Origin: Rhodoferax sediminis
GTDB taxonomy: Bacteria; Pseudomonadota; Gammaproteobacteria; Burkholderiales; Burkholderiaceae_C
Assembly: GCF_006970865.1 (NCBI RefSeq)
Contig: NZ_CP035503.1
Coordinates: 1,687,001 to 1,751,000, forward strand
Reading direction: 5' to 3'
Length of the DNA: 64,000 bases
The notes beneath the pieces are model-generated. The model searched no databases and was not told the DNA's origin. It saw only the letters and a program-made list of their open reading frames with translations. Made by a program: the position numbers and the translations under genes. This document shows positions 18,703 through 27,446 of this stretch, one piece after another. Within the stretch, counting starts at the first letter, position 1. Each line of letters starts with the position of its first letter.

Positions 18703-19854
18703 ATGAAAAAACTGATCCGATACGCCGCCGTAGCAGCCTGCGCCGCGGCACTCACAACCGGCGCGCTGGCCGCAGACCTGAAGGTGGGTCTGAGCGTGTC
18801 GCTGTCGGGGCCGAATTCATCGCTGGGCATTCCGTACGCGAAGGGCATGCAGGCGGCGCTCGCCTACAAGCCGGAGATCAACGGGCACAAGATCCAGTTG
18901 ATCGTGCTCGACGACGCATCCGATCCAACGACCGCGGGGCGCAATGCCCGCAAGCTGGTGGAGGAGGACAAGGTCGATGTGCTGATGGGCACCTCGGGTG
19001 TGCCGGCGGCGATCGCCATGGCCCAGGTGGGACGCGAGGCCAAGACACCGATGATCGGCCTGACGCCGATTGCGCTTGACGCGAAGGAAAACCCGTGGGT
19101 GTTCACGGTGGCGCAGCCGACGCAGCTGATGGTCGATGCCGTGGTCGAGCGTATGAAGCGCAACGGCGTCAAGACGGTTGGGTACATCGGCTTCGCCGAC
19201 GCCTGGGGCGATTTGGTCTATGACGCGATGATGAAAGCCGCGCCGGCCGCCGGCATCAAGGTCGTCAGCAACGAGCGCTATGCGCGCTCTGACCAGTCGG
19301 TGACAGGCCAGGTGCTGAAGATCGTTGCGCTGCACCCGGACGCGGTGATGACCGGCGGTGCCGGCACGCCCGGTGCGCTGCCGTTCCTTGCGCTGGCCGA
19401 GCGCGGCTATAAGGGTGGCATCTACGGCCAGCACGGGCTTATCAACCCCGACTTCCTGCGCGTTGCGGGCGCGTCCGCGCAAGGCGCCCTGATGCCGACC
19501 GGGCCGGTGATTGTCGCCGAGCAGTTGCCCGACAGCTACCCGACGAAGAAGATCGCGCTGGACTTCCGTGCCGTGTTCCAGCGCGTCAACGGCGCGCCGT
19601 CGACCGATGCGTTTTCGGCCTATTCGTTCGATGGCTGGCTGGTCTTCGCCGATGCCGCGTCGCGCGCGCTGGCCAAGGCTGAACCCGGCACGCCGGAGTT
19701 CCGCGTCGCGTTGCGCGATGCCATCGCGAGCACCCGCGAGGTTGTCGGCACCCACGGCGTCTACAACTTCAAGCCCGGCGATCTCTACGGCGTCGACCAG
19801 CGGGCGCGCGTGATCGTCAAGGTAGACAACGGCAAATGGAAGCTCGCCCCTTGA
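18703..19854 (+). CDS. branched-chain-type ABC transporter substrate-binding protein 3
   Basis: The third 383-residue paralogue, with signal peptide MKKLIRYAAVAACAAALTTG and mature start near ADLKVGLSVSLSGPNSSLGIPY. AAAGGAGA precedes the ATG. It resembles copy 1 most (shared NERYARSDQSVTGQVLKIVA) and directly precedes the permease genes, which makes it the likeliest primary partner of the transporter. Confidence 0.9.
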   Translation: MKKLIRYAAVAACAAALTTGALAADLKVGLSVSLSGPNSSLGIPYAKGMQAALAYKPEINGHKIQLIVLDDASDPTTAGRNARKLVEEDKVDVLMGTSGVPAAIAMAQVGREAKTPMIGLTPIALDAKENPWVFTVAQPTQLMVDAVVERMKRNGVKTVGYIGFADAWGDLVYDAMMKAAPAAGIKVVSNERYARSDQSVTGQVLKIVALHPDAVMTGGAGTPGALPFLALAERGYKGGIYGQHGLINPDFLRVAGASAQGALMPTGPVIVAEQLPDSYPTKKIALDFRAVFQRVNGAPSTDAFSAYSFDGWLVFADAASRALAKAEPGTPEFRVALRDAIASTREVVGTHGVYNFKPGDLYGVDQRARVIVKVDNGKWKLAP

Positions 19855-19897
19855 TCAACTTGGTTCCTTTGCGACTCGGCAAACAAGGGGGTTCTCA

Positions 19898-20953
19898 ATG
19901 ACATGGGACGTGGCGCTTATCCTGTCAGTCGATGGACTGGCCAACGGCGCGGTGTACCTGCTGGCCGGGCTTGGTCTGGTGCTGATCTTTTCGGTCACCC
20001 GCGTCGTGTTCGTGCCGTTCGGCGATGTCGCGGCATTCGCCGCGCTGAGCCTGGCCGCCTTCGAGACCGGCCGCACGCCGCCGACCATCGGCCTTGTACT
20101 GACGCTGGCCATCCTTGCGGTGCTGGCTGAGTTGTGGGGCCTGGCGCGCCGCCGTGACTACGCGCGCATGCCGCGTGCCGTCGTACTCTGGGGGTTGTTG
20201 CCGGCGCTTCCGTGCCTGGCCGCGTGGGCCGTCGCCGGCCGCGCGATGCCGGCGGTAGTGAATATCGTCGTGTCGATCGCACTGGTGGTGCCGATCACGC
20301 CGCTGATCGCCCGCATCGCGCTGCAGCCAATCGCCGATGCATCGGTGCTGGTGCTGTTGATCGCGTCGCTGGCGCTGCACTTCCTGCTGTCGGGACTCGG
20401 GCTGCTGTTCTTTGGCCCCGAGGGCTCGCGCACCAACCCGCTCGCCAGCGGCGCGCTGACATTGGGCAACGGATTTTCGATCAGTGCGCAGACGCTGCTC
20501 ATGATCGCATCGGCGATCGTGCTGAGTGGCCTTTTTTATCTGATGTTCGAGCGTACGCTGACCGGCAAGGCACTGCGCGCGACGGCGGTCAACCGCGTCG
20601 GCGCGCGACTCGTCGGCATTCGCCCGGCACGCACCGCTTCGCTCGCCTATGGTGGCGCGTCGCTGCTGGCCGGCCTGATCGGCGTGCTGATAGCGCCAGT
20701 GACGACGATGTACTACGACTCGGGCTTCATCATCGGTTTGAAGGCCTTCGTCGCAGCGATCATCGGTGGGCTGACCAGCTACCCACTGACGGCGGTCGGC
20801 GCACTCGCGGTCGGCCTCGTCGAGAGCTTCGCGTCGTTCTGGAGCGGCGCGCTCAAGGATGTGATGGTGTTCGGCCTGTTGATTCCGGTGCTGTTGCTGC
20901 GCTCCTTTCTGGTGACGCGTGTCGATGAAGACGAAGAGGAGATCGACCAATGA
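19898..20953 (+). CDS. branched-chain-type ABC transporter permease (LivH-like)
   Basis: A 351-residue inner-membrane permease with many hydrophobic segments. It opens with the LivH-typical DGLANGAVYLLAGLGLVLIFSVTRVVFVPFGDVAAF and has the conserved cytoplasmic loop (RAVAVNR-like ALRATAVNRVGARLVGI) followed by IIGGLTSYPLTAVGALAVGLVE. A Shine-Dalgarno AAGGGGG lies about 7 bp upstream. The gene overlaps the LivMG fusion gene by 4 bp. It is longer than the usual LivH of about 290-310 residues owing to extra hydrophobic sequence between residues 60 and 130. Confidence 0.88.
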   Translation: MTWDVALILSVDGLANGAVYLLAGLGLVLIFSVTRVVFVPFGDVAAFAALSLAAFETGRTPPTIGLVLTLAILAVLAELWGLARRRDYARMPRAVVLWGLLPALPCLAAWAVAGRAMPAVVNIVVSIALVVPITPLIARIALQPIADASVLVLLIASLALHFLLSGLGLLFFGPEGSRTNPLASGALTLGNGFSISAQTLLMIASAIVLSGLFYLMFERTLTGKALRATAVNRVGARLVGIRPARTASLAYGGASLLAGLIGVLIAPVTTMYYDSGFIIGLKAFVAAIIGGLTSYPLTAVGALAVGLVESFASFWSGALKDVMVFGLLIPVLLLRSFLVTRVDEDEEEIDQ

Positions 20954-22794
20954 ACCCGCGTTCCCGTTATCTCGCGATGTTGGGCGTCGTGATCGTGGCG
21001 TTCGCGATTGCGCCCACACTGCTCAGCAACTTCTCGGTCTCATTGCTCAACGACATCGGTATCGGCGCGCTCGTCGGCCTGGGCCTGGTGCTGCTGACTG
21101 GAATAGGCGGCGCCACCTCCTTTGGTCAGGCGGCCTTCGTCGGCATCGCCGCCTACGCTACTGCCTGGATCACCACCGCGCATGGCGCCTCGCCGTGGCT
21201 GGGCCTCCTATTCGCGCTCGTGCTCACCGGCGTCTCGGCGCTCGCCATCGGCCTGCTGACCCTGCGGCTGGGCGGCCATTTTCTGCCGCTGTCGACTATC
21301 GCCTGGGGCCTGTCCATCCCCTTGCTGTTTGGCAACGTCGAAGCGTTCGGCCGGCATACCGGTATGTCCAACATCCCGCCGCTCACGCTTGGAGCGTGGT
21401 CACTGGTCGATCCGCGTTCAATCTACTACCTGATCTGGACACTGGTCGGATTGGCTTGCCTGTTCAGCTACAACGTGCTGCAGTCGCGTGCCGGCCGCGC
21501 CATCCGCAGCCTGCGGGGCGGCTCTACGCTGCTGGCGAGCGTGGGCGCCGACGCGTTTCGCGTGCGCCTCATGCTGTTCGTCATGGCGGCGCTGCTGGCC
21601 GGCCTGGCGGGCTGGCTGTACGCGCACATGAACCGTTTTGTCAGCCCATCCCCCTTCGACCTGCGCGCGAGCATCGAGTACCTGTTGATGGTGGTGGCCG
21701 GCGGTCTCGGGCAGCTCAGCGGTGCGCTGGTCGGTTCGGCACTGGTGCTCATCATGAAAAATGGGCTGCAGGATCTACTACCTTTGCTGTCGCAGAGTGG
21801 TGGGCAGCTGGAGGCGATCGTCTTTGCTGCGTTGTTCATTGTGCTGCTGCAGCAGGCGCGTGGCGGCCTGATGGGTTTCATCACGCGCTGGGCCCGTAGG
21901 CGTTTCGCCCCTCCGGTGAGCAACGTGGTCGACCTCGCTCCGGCCGAGCCGTTGCCGCGCCGCAGCTTACCTGCGCGCGGTCAACCGGTGCTGTCCGTGA
22001 AGGGCGCGGTCAAGCGCTTCGGCGGACTCGTCGCGGTGAACGATGTGAGCTTCGATGTGGTCGCTGGCGAGATCGTTGGCTTGATTGGCCCCAACGGCGC
22101 CGGCAAGTCAACCATGTTCAATCTGCTGACGGGCACGTTGGCGATGACGCAGGGGCGAGTCGAGTTTCTCGGCACGGATATCTCGGGGCTGACGCAGCAG
22201 CGCATCGCCCGACTTGGCATGGCTCGCACCTTCCAGCATGTAAAGCTGCGCCCGCACATGAGCCTGCTCGACAACGTGGCGCTCGGCGCCCACGCGCGCG
22301 CCGGGGCCGGCCTGATGGCTGCGGGCCTGCGCCTCGACCGGCGCGAGGAAGCACAACTTCTGGCCGAGGCGCGGCACCAGCTCGCGCGTATCGGGCTGGC
22401 TGGTCGAGCGCACGAACTGGCTGGTAGCTTGCCGCTGGGCACGCAGCGCATTCTGGAGATCGCGCGTGCCCTGGCGGCGGACCCGGTGCTGCTGGTGCTC
22501 GATGAACCGGCGGCCGGCTTGCGGCGACCGGAAAAGCGGGCTCTGGGCGACCTGCTGCGCAAGCTCAGGGAGGAGGGCGTGACCATCCTCATCGTTGAAC
22601 ACGATATGGACTTCGTGATGAAACTCGTGGATCGGCTGGTGGTGATGAACTTTGGCTCCAAGCTCGTGGAGGGCTCACCCGCTGCCGTGCGTGCCGATGA
22701 GCGCGTGCAGGCGGCCTATCTGGGCGGCGTTGCGGCGGCGCCAGCGCCGAATGCAGCACCCGCCGGGGCAGCGACCGACGGGAGAATGGCATGA
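20950..22794 (+). CDS. fused ABC permease/ATPase (LivM-LivG)
   Basis: A 614-residue fusion. Residues about 1-310 are a LivM-like membrane domain with [24 protein letters not shown]. Residues about 345-590 are a LivG-like ATPase with Walker [10 protein letters not shown] near 380, Q-loop FQHVKL, and Walker B LLVLDEP. The ABC signature reads LPLGTQR rather than LSGGQQR, and the D-loop region has AAGLRRPE where AAGLNPxE is usual. Permease-ATPase fusions of this kind are known in betaproteobacterial Liv-type systems. It overlaps livH-like and livF-like genes by 4 bp each. Confidence 0.88.
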   Translation: MNPRSRYLAMLGVVIVAFAIAPTLLSNFSVSLLNDIGIGALVGLGLVLLTGIGGATSFGQAAFVGIAAYATAWITTAHGASPWLGLLFALVLTGVSALAIGLLTLRLGGHFLPLSTIAWGLSIPLLFGNVEAFGRHTGMSNIPPLTLGAWSLVDPRSIYYLIWTLVGLACLFSYNVLQSRAGRAIRSLRGGSTLLASVGADAFRVRLMLFVMAALLAGLAGWLYAHMNRFVSPSPFDLRASIEYLLMVVAGGLGQLSGALVGSALVLIMKNGLQDLLPLLSQSGGQLEAIVFAALFIVLLQQARGGLMGFITRWARRRFAPPVSNVVDLAPAEPLPRRSLPARGQPVLSVKGAVKRFGGLVAVNDVSFDVVAGEIVGLIGPNGAGKSTMFNLLTGTLAMTQGRVEFLGTDISGLTQQRIARLGMARTFQHVKLRPHMSLLDNVALGAHARAGAGLMAAGLRLDRREEAQLLAEARHQLARIGLAGRAHELAGSLPLGTQRILEIARALAADPVLLVLDEPAAGLRRPEKRALGDLLRKLREEGVTILIVEHDMDFVMKLVDRLVVMNFGSKLVEGSPAAVRADERVQAAYLGGVAAAPAPNAAPAGAATDGRMA

Positions 22795-23522
22795 GCACGG
22801 CGATGCTGGAGATCGGGGATCTGCATGTCTCGTATGGCCAGGTCGATGCGGTACGCGGCGTTTCTCTATCGCTGCAAGCGGGGCAGATCGTGTCGATAAT
22901 CGGCCCGAACGGCGCGGGCAAGACGACGCTGCTCGCCGCGGCGATGGGCCTGCTGCCGTCCAAGGGCCGTTTGCGCTTCGCGGGCGAGGATCTGCACGGG
23001 CTCGACGTGGAGTCGCGTGTCGAGCGTGGCCTGTGCCTGGTGCCCGAGACGCGCGAGCTGTTCGGCGAGTTGACGGTGCTCGACAACCTGATGCTCGGCG
23101 CCTACACCAAGCGGCTTTCCCGCGTCACGCTGCGCAGCCGTCTCGATGCAGTCTATGGTCGATTCCCCCGCCTGGCCGAGCGGCGCACGCAGCGCGCCGA
23201 CACCCTGTCGGGTGGCGAACGCCAGATGCTCGCGCTGGGCCGCGCGCTGATGTCGACGCCGCGCCTGCTGATGCTCGATGAGCCCAGTCTCGGCCTCGCG
23301 CCACTGATCGTGCAGGAGATTCTTTCCATCGTGCGCGGCCTGCGCAAGGAGGGGGTGTCGATTCTGCTGGTGGAGCAGAACGCCCGCGCAGCGCTGGAGA
23401 GCTCGGACCACGGCTACGTGCTGGAGACGGGTGAGATCGCACTCAGCGGCGAATCGGCTTCGCTCGCCAGCGACCCGCGCGTGCAGGCGACTTACCTTGG
23501 CGGAGGCACCGATGATGATTGA
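22791..23522 (+). CDS. branched-chain-type ABC transporter ATPase (LivF-like)
   Basis: A 243-residue ATPase with Walker [10 protein letters not shown], signature [15 protein letters not shown] and Walker [14 protein letters not shown], ending with the LivF-typical [14 protein letters not shown]. With the LivMG fusion it completes an asymmetric ATPase pair. It overlaps the upstream gene by 4 bp and the following ligase gene by 8-11 bp, so transport and CoA activation are translationally linked. Confidence 0.92.
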   Translation: MSTAMLEIGDLHVSYGQVDAVRGVSLSLQAGQIVSIIGPNGAGKTTLLAAAMGLLPSKGRLRFAGEDLHGLDVESRVERGLCLVPETRELFGELTVLDNLMLGAYTKRLSRVTLRSRLDAVYGRFPRLAERRTQRADTLSGGERQMLALGRALMSTPRLLMLDEPSLGLAPLIVQEILSIVRGLRKEGVSILLVEQNARAALESSDHGYVLETGEIALSGESASLASDPRVQATYLGGGTDDD

Positions 23523-25140
23523 GGCCGGTGTCGGCGCCATACCCCTGCCCCCGCACGAGCGCACCCTGCCGGCGATGCTGCAGCGGCAGGCACAGCGCGG
23601 GGGCGCGCAGCCGCTGCTCACGATCCATGACCTGTCCTGGTCGCACCGTGACACCGCCGATGCGGCAGCGCGGCGCGCGGGAGCGCTGCACGCTGCGGGT
23701 GTGGCCCGCGGCGACCGCGTGGCGTTGCTGTGTTCCAACCGGATCGAGTTCCTCGAGACCTTTCTGGGCTGCGGCTGGCTTGGTGCTGTGTCGGTGCCGA
23801 TCAACACGGCGTCGATGGGGCCGCAGATCGAGTACTACCTGGCCAACAGCGGCGCGCGCCTGCTCGTGATCGAGGCCGGGTTCGTCGCACGCCTGGCTAC
23901 CGCGGACCTGACGCGCACCGCCCTGCAGGCGATCTGGGTCGTGGGCGATGCGGCAGGCGCCGGATCCGTCGTTGGCGCCGTTCACTGCATCGCCTGGCCG
24001 TTGGCGGCGCAGCGAGTCGAGGCCGCCGACGTGAACCCGGGCGATCCGCTCGCCATCCTCTACACCTCGGGCACCACCGGCCCGGCCAAGGGTGTCATCT
24101 GCCCGCATGCGCAGTACTACTGGTGGGGCGTCAACAGCGCGCGTGTGCTCGGCGTGCACGAACGCGACGTGCTGTGTACCACCCTGCCGCTGTTCCATAT
24201 CAACGCGCTCAACACCTTCGCACAGGCCATCGTTGCCGGTTGTCGCGTCGTTTTTGTACCGCGCTTCTCTGCCTCCGGCTTCTGGGCGGCGATGCAGGCG
24301 GCCGAGGCGACGGTTGTCTACCTGCTCGGCGCGATGGTGCCCATCCTGCTGGCGCAGCCGGCGGGCGAGGGCGAGCGCACGCACCGTGTGCGTGTGGGCC
24401 TGGGCCCCGGCGTGCCAGCGGCCGCGAGCGCGGCGTTCCAGGCGCGTACCGGGGTGGCGCTGCTCGAAGGCTACGGCTCCACCGAGACGAATTTCACCAT
24501 TGCCACTGCGCCCGATTCGCCGTGTGCCGGGGTCATGGGCTGGCTGGTGCCGGGCTTTCATGCCCGCGTCGCCGATGAAAACGACGTCGAGCTGCCGGCG
24601 GGCGAGGCGGGCGAGCTGCTGCTGCGCGCCGACGAGCCCTTTGCCTTTGCGAGCGGCTATTTCGGCATGCCCGACAAGACCGTCGAAGCCTGGCGCAACC
24701 TCTGGTTCCATACCGGCGACCGTGTGGTGCGCGACGCAGACGGCGCTTTCCGCTTCATCGACCGCATCAAGGATGCGATCCGCCGGCGCGGTGAGAACAT
24801 CTCCTCCTACGAGGTCGAGCAGGTGCTGCAGAGCCACCCGGCGGTGGCCAGCGTGGCAGTCTATCCGGTGCGCTCCGAACTGGCTGAGGACGAGGTGATG
24901 GCAGCGCTGGTGCTGGCCGACGGACAGCGCGTCGAGCCGGCCGCACTGGTGCGCTTTTGTGAATCGCGGCTACCCTACTTCGCGATCCCGCGCTACATCG
25001 ACCTCCTTGCCGACCTGCCGCGCACGGAGAACGGCAAGGTGCAGAAGTACAAGCTGCGCGAGCGCGGCGTGACAGCCTCAACCTGGGAGCGTCCAGCCAG
25101 CCAGGCGGCGAACCCGCGTGCAGGCGGCGCGCCGCGATGA
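23512..25140 (+). CDS. AMP-binding acyl-CoA ligase, second copy
   Basis: A 542-residue ANL-superfamily ligase with [20 protein letters not shown], the hinge [17 protein letters not shown] and the C-terminal lysine motif [14 protein letters not shown]. It is only distantly similar to the ligase at 8831, so a different acid may be its substrate. The start is ATG 23512 or 23515, overlapping the LivF gene. The stop overlaps by 4 bp an ATG (25137) that looks like the original start of the following, now broken, SDR gene. Confidence 0.87.
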   Translation: MMIEAGVGAIPLPPHERTLPAMLQRQAQRGGAQPLLTIHDLSWSHRDTADAAARRAGALHAAGVARGDRVALLCSNRIEFLETFLGCGWLGAVSVPINTASMGPQIEYYLANSGARLLVIEAGFVARLATADLTRTALQAIWVVGDAAGAGSVVGAVHCIAWPLAAQRVEAADVNPGDPLAILYTSGTTGPAKGVICPHAQYYWWGVNSARVLGVHERDVLCTTLPLFHINALNTFAQAIVAGCRVVFVPRFSASGFWAAMQAAEATVVYLLGAMVPILLAQPAGEGERTHRVRVGLGPGVPAAASAAFQARTGVALLEGYGSTETNFTIATAPDSPCAGVMGWLVPGFHARVADENDVELPAGEAGELLLRADEPFAFASGYFGMPDKTVEAWRNLWFHTGDRVVRDADGAFRFIDRIKDAIRRRGENISSYEVEQVLQSHPAVASVAVYPVRSELAEDEVMAALVLADGQRVEPAALVRFCESRLPYFAIPRYIDLLADLPRTENGKVQKYKLRERGVTASTWERPASQAANPRAGGAPR

Positions 25141-25366
25141 GCGCGGGCCCGGCGCGGCTGCGCTGTCCCTGACGGACCGCACAGCGTTCGTCACTGGTGC
25201 GGCACAAGGCCTGGGCCAGGCCATCGCCCGCGGCCTCGCCGAGGCGGGCGCACCGGTGGCGCTGGCCGATATCGACACCGGTGAGGTGCAAAGTGCCGCC
25301 GAGACCCTGCGCCGCGCCGGCCATGAGGCGATTGCACTGCCGCTCGACGTGCGCGACGAGGCCTAG
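25137..25366 (+). pseudogene. truncated and probably frameshifted SDR gene
   Basis: Frame 2 encodes the N-terminal third of an SDR: LSLTDRTAFVTGAAQGLGQ, then LADIDTGEVQ, then LPLDVRDEA before a TAG at 25364. The NNAG motif, catalytic Ser and YxxxK are all missing, so it cannot be functional. Every earlier junction in the operon uses ATGA overlaps; the matching ATG at 25137 reads only 11 codons before a stop in another frame, which suggests a small indel between about 25140 and 25170. The frame could otherwise begin at GTG 25118. Sequence after 25366 has no relation to an SDR, so this marks a deletion or insertion breakpoint. Confidence 0.75.
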
Positions 25367-26017
25367 TCCTCGAATTGGCCCCCTCACGAATGCAGAGTCT
25401 TACCGGATTCAAATGGATAACTTCTATAGCATTGAATGCAAACTAGCATGAGCGCTGCGGCGCAGTGAAAGCCCGCGTGGCCCTCGTCCGCGTCAGGTTC
25501 GTTCGGTTCCAAGTTGTACGGGATCAACCATTCCATCTGAGCACCTCTCATGCTGTTAAATGGTCGCAGTTGAGAGAGTTTCAGTCTGCCACCTCCGGCA
25601 GGGACGAGTGACCAGGGCGCTCCTTTTCCCAATTTTGCCGTTTACCACTTTGTTGATCTGAATAATTGGTGGCTCCTTCGGGATGTCTCTTCAGCCGATG
25701 AATAGCGGCTCCGGGTCCGTCCGGCCGGTAGTCGTAGATTTGCACGCCTTTCAACTGCCACTAACAGTGACTTTGATATTCCCCAGGATCTCCCTGCAAG
25801 TTGGAAATTAATTCCCTGATACCGTCAGAAAAATTCCCTGTTAATCTTTCCGATGTTTCACGGGCAACGTGGTCTTATCCGCATCAGGCCTGGGTTGTGG
25901 GGCGGAAGGGGCGAGGCCGTTCGGCCCAAGAGTGCATGAATTCCCTGTTAATTTCCCTGTTACAGGGGAATATCCGCCGGAGACGGGTTCGCCCGAGACT
26001 GCGTCCACCGCCAGTAC
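25367..26017. other. non-coding accessory stretch with degenerate mobile-element-like remnant
   Basis: About 650 bp with no convincing gene and visibly lower GC than the operon. The right part (25801-26015) repeats TTCCCTG at four places (near 25808, 25833, 25938 and 25951), three of them continuing as TTAAT or TTA. On the minus strand it reads as stop-interrupted sequence containing INREFF, GRTASPLPPH and KSHPKVAF segments. I recall such NREF-type sequence as frequent near integrases and insertion sequences in proteobacteria, but I could not check this. The left part (25367-25800) shows nothing I recognise; a minus-strand frame of 82 codons at 25384-25632 has no recognisable domain. Confidence 0.45.
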
Positions 26018-26043
26018 AAAAAGCCACCTTCGGGTGGCTTTTT
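26018..26043 (-). terminator. rho-independent terminator, bidirectional
   Basis: AAAAAGCCACC-TTCG-GGTGGCTTTTT forms an 11-bp stem with a UUCG-type tetraloop and runs of A and T on the two sides, so it can act in both directions. It lies 14 bp beyond the stop of the minus-strand DJ-1/PfpI gene and should end that transcript. Confidence 0.85.
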
Positions 26044-26057
26044 CGTAGTTGAGCAAC

Positions 26058-26699
26058 TCAATGGAAGTCGGCAAGGGCCTCGCCCGCAATCAACGGCAGG
26101 CGAGACGAGTTCGCGGCGCGGGCCGGGCCATATTCCATGATGCGGGCCACCTCGTCCGCCGCATCGCTACCGTACCGCAGGCCGATCAGGTAAAGGGTGG
26201 TGTCGATGCAAAGGGCAACCCCACCGCCCGTGACGACCCGCCCGTTGTCAACAAGCAGGGCATGCGTTGTCGAGATACCCGGATAAGTCTTCTTCAACTC
26301 ATCCATTGGTGAAGTCTCGGGTGGAACAACGACACACTTCGTTGTCGCTACGAGGCCGTCAAGCGCGTTGGCGGCAGCAAGAATCATGGCGCCGGTACAG
26401 AGGGAGGAAAGCATCGCGGTTGGCGCCCACCGGCGGATGAAATTGAGGGTCAACGGGTCTTTCGCGGCGTCTCTCCACCCAGGGCCGCCGGGAACCATCA
26501 ACACGTCGATATCCGCGACTTCTTCAAAGGCCGCATCAGGCAAAACACGCAGGCCGTTAGACAACTCTACTGGCGCCCTGGTTGCCGCGACTGTGCGATA
26601 GGAGAGTTGCGGAACAATGCGACGCCCCATCGACATGACACCGATCGCGCCCAAGTCTATTGGCTCGATGCCGTTATACAGAAGGTAAGTCAATTGCAT
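26058..26699 (-). CDS. DJ-1/PfpI family (class I glutamine amidotransferase-like) protein
   Basis: A 213-residue DJ-1/PfpI superfamily protein with the nucleophile-elbow cysteine in SSLCTGAMILAAA and the acidic early motif GIEPIDLGAIGV. Known relatives include isonitrile hydratase and glyoxalase III-type enzymes, as well as the sensor domain of some regulators; there is no HTH domain here. The ATG at 26699 is preferred over one 60 bp upstream because AAGGAAAC lies 5-12 bp before it. It is divergent from a cupin gene across a 134-bp gap. Exact reaction unknown. Confidence 0.82.
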   Translation of the reverse strand: MQLTYLLYNGIEPIDLGAIGVMSMGRRIVPQLSYRTVAATRAPVELSNGLRVLPDAAFEEVADIDVLMVPGGPGWRDAAKDPLTLNFIRRWAPTAMLSSLCTGAMILAAANALDGLVATTKCVVVPPETSPMDELKKTYPGISTTHALLVDNGRVVTGGGVALCIDTTLYLIGLRYGSDAADEVARIMEYGPARAANSSRLPLIAGEALADFH

Positions 26700-26787
26700 T
26701 TTGTTTCCTTGATGGTGAATGCCCCAACCCAAGCTAAGCGTAATCCCTGACTTGTCCAATGGGCAACTATATTCTAATATTTGTACG

Positions 26788-26806
26788 TCAAGTGATCAAA
26801 GCTTGA
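26788..26806. promoter_or_regulatory. inverted repeat between divergent DJ-1 and cupin genes
   Basis: TCAAG-tgatcaaag-CTTGA is a perfect 5-bp-arm inverted repeat 28 bp upstream of the cupin start, in an AT-rich divergent gap. Position suits a shared operator. No regulator can be assigned from sequence. Confidence 0.35.
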
Positions 26807-26833
26807 TGTTGGTCAAATCTTAAGGAGACAGTC

Positions 26834-27289
26834 ATGTCCACAGCTTTTTCTGAGCGCCTGCAGGGCCATCTGGAGCCGACCCAAGGTGGTTCCGTTTATG
26901 TCAAGCCACAAGACATGGAGTGGCGTCCGTCCCAGTTTGAGGGTATCGACATAAAGGTTTTGTACGAAAACAAACCTGCAGGTGAGCTGACTTGCCTGCT
27001 TCGCTGGGCGCCTGGAACGACGCTGCCGTTTCACAAGCACCCTGAAATTGAACAGAGCTGGGTGCTCGAAGGCTCTTTCTCGGACCACGACGGGATTTGC
27101 CGAGCCGGAGAGTATGTCTATCGGACACCCGGCTCGATGCACGAGACGTATAGCGCCGAGGGTTGCATCCTGCTTGCCATCTACCGCAAGCCAAACATTT
27201 TTCGCAATAGTGCGGGCTACGACGTGGGAAGCAAGAAGCAGGTCAAAACCAGCCACAGTCCTTCTACGTTCTCTGCATCGGACGCGTAG
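26834..27289 (+). CDS. cupin-domain protein (ChrR-type)
   Basis: A 151-residue single-domain cupin. The first cupin motif PFHKHPEIEQSWVLEGSF supplies two His and one Glu metal ligands, and the second motif includes the His in TPGSMHETYS. The fold and motif resemble ChrR-type cupins, which include 2,4'-dihydroxyacetophenone dioxygenase-like enzymes and anti-sigma metal sensors. AAGGAGACA precedes the start. Possibly a small dioxygenase working with the divergent DJ-1-like protein; this is inference. Confidence 0.75.
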   Translation: MSTAFSERLQGHLEPTQGGSVYVKPQDMEWRPSQFEGIDIKVLYENKPAGELTCLLRWAPGTTLPFHKHPEIEQSWVLEGSFSDHDGICRAGEYVYRTPGSMHETYSAEGCILLAIYRKPNIFRNSAGYDVGSKKQVKTSHSPSTFSASDA

Positions 27290-27446
27290 CAGCACATCTC
27301 ATTGGAATGGTTCAATTTGACGGCGCACAACGTGTTTGAAAATGGTGTCGACCGGGGTTTTTTTGAAGACGGTATTTCGCTTCGATGAGCGCCGGTAGTT
27401 ATTACTCGGCGCGATTTTGTTCCCTAGCCATATATGGAGACAAAGC

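Noticed and set aside
25384..25632. 82-codon minus-strand frame in the accessory gap
   Set aside because: No domain, no homologous motif that I recognise, and it lies in visibly decayed sequence; kept only as a remark.
25841..26089. 82-codon minus-strand frame across the remnant and terminator
   Set aside because: Runs through a rho-independent terminator and into the DJ-1 gene; reads as decayed repeat sequence.
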